A DNA stretch of 64,000 bases, taken from Algiphilus sp. (GTDB lineage Bacteria > Pseudomonadota > Gammaproteobacteria > Nevskiales > Nevskiaceae). Where the stretch lies: assembly GCF_023145115.1 (NCBI RefSeq), contig NZ_JAGLEJ010000014.1:1-64000 (forward strand). Reading direction: 5' to 3'. A model generated the notes under the pieces. The model searched no databases. It was given only the letters and a program-made list of their open reading frames with translations, and was not told where the DNA came from. Shown one piece after another: positions 63,794 to 64,000 of the stretch (the first letter of the stretch is position 1; every line of letters begins with the position of its first letter). The translations under genes were made by a program, and so were the position numbers.

Positions 63794-64000
63794 ATGCGCC
63801 TTGTTTCCGGCGGTGTGTTGCGCGGTACCTTCACGGCGCTGGTCGTCGCGATGATGGGCGCGTGCGGTGGCGACACGACCTCCGGAGTGGGTGCGGGGGG
63901 TGCCGGCGATGCGCGCGACGGACCGGGGCAGTGTCTGGGCTTCGACGCACTGCGCAATCCCTACTTCGGCGACCTGCACGTTCACACCACTTATTCGCTC
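63794..64000 (+). CDS. DUF3604 lipoprotein (3' end beyond window)
   Basis: The first 69 codons are visible. A signal sequence ends in a lipobox-like MMGAC, a Gly-rich linker follows, then CLGFDALRNPYFGDLHVHTTYSL, the hallmark start of DUF3604 proteins, which carry a PHP-like metal-binding HxH. AGGGAG lies 8 nt before the ATG. Function unknown. Confidence 0.75.
   Translation, partial: MRLVSGGVLRGTFTALVVAMMGACGGDTTSGVGAGGAGDARDGPGQCLGFDALRNPYFGDLHVHTTYSL

Overview
The window is high-GC chromosomal DNA of a gammaproteobacterium. Gene order follows familiar gammaproteobacterial blocks: pcnB-folK-panB-panC-panD-pgi; queG-nnr-tsaE-amiB ... mutL-miaA-hfq-hflX-hflK-hflC-yjeT-(hisZ)-purA-rnr-rlmB ... 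rpsF-rpsR-rplI-dnaB-alr; gspCDEF; and clpS-clpA-infA-bpt-aat. The di-heme RoxA/B-like cytochrome and the meta-cleavage/steroid-type catabolic genes suggest a Nevskiales/Solimonadaceae-Algiphilaceae-like organism. That placement is inference; no rRNA is present.

Layout: 1-252 holds the 3' end of one tRNA and a minus-strand tRNA-Glu(CUC). 0.36-6.7 kb carries pcnB (apparently with a non-AUG start), folK, pantothenate genes, a 2OG-oxygenase-like gene and pgi. 6.8-10.8 kb carries a PA2779/PA2778-type pair, a class V aminotransferase and an NCS2-like permease. 10.8-15.5 kb is the queG/nnr/tsaE/amiB start of a conserved superoperon. 15.5-26.1 kb interrupts that superoperon with a five-gene oligopeptide ABC transporter, a beta-propeller protein and HTH regulator, a divergent DUF899 gene, a small membrane protein, an M23 peptidase and a DUF6544-like protein. 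26.3-39.6 kb resumes it (mutL to rlmB), with tRNA-Leu(CAG) between purA and rnr. 39.7-41.9 kb is a di-heme lipoprotein cytochrome under its own promoter. 42.1-45.9 kb is rpsF-rpsR-rplI, dnaB and alr. 46.1-51.8 kb (minus) is gspCDEF without the pseudopilin genes. 52.1-54.2 kb has a DUF421 membrane protein and glutaryl-CoA dehydrogenase. 54.2-58.9 kb gathers the N-degron adaptor, unfoldase and both aminoacyl-transferases around infA. 59.2-62.9 kb (minus) is a hydrolase-hydratase-acetaldehyde dehydrogenase-aldolase lower meta-cleavage pathway, divergent from an SDR gene and a truncated DUF3604 lipoprotein gene.

Non-coding highlights: two copies of a ~100-bp palindromic element (21.2 and 46.0 kb) whose inner hairpin shows a compensatory base-pair change; a 25-bp direct repeat between panC and panD; several good sigma70-type promoters (panD, tRNA-Leu, di-heme cytochrome gene, rpsF, infA); and a candidate S6:S18-type leader before rpsF. 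No CRISPR array, insertion sequence or prophage gene was seen.
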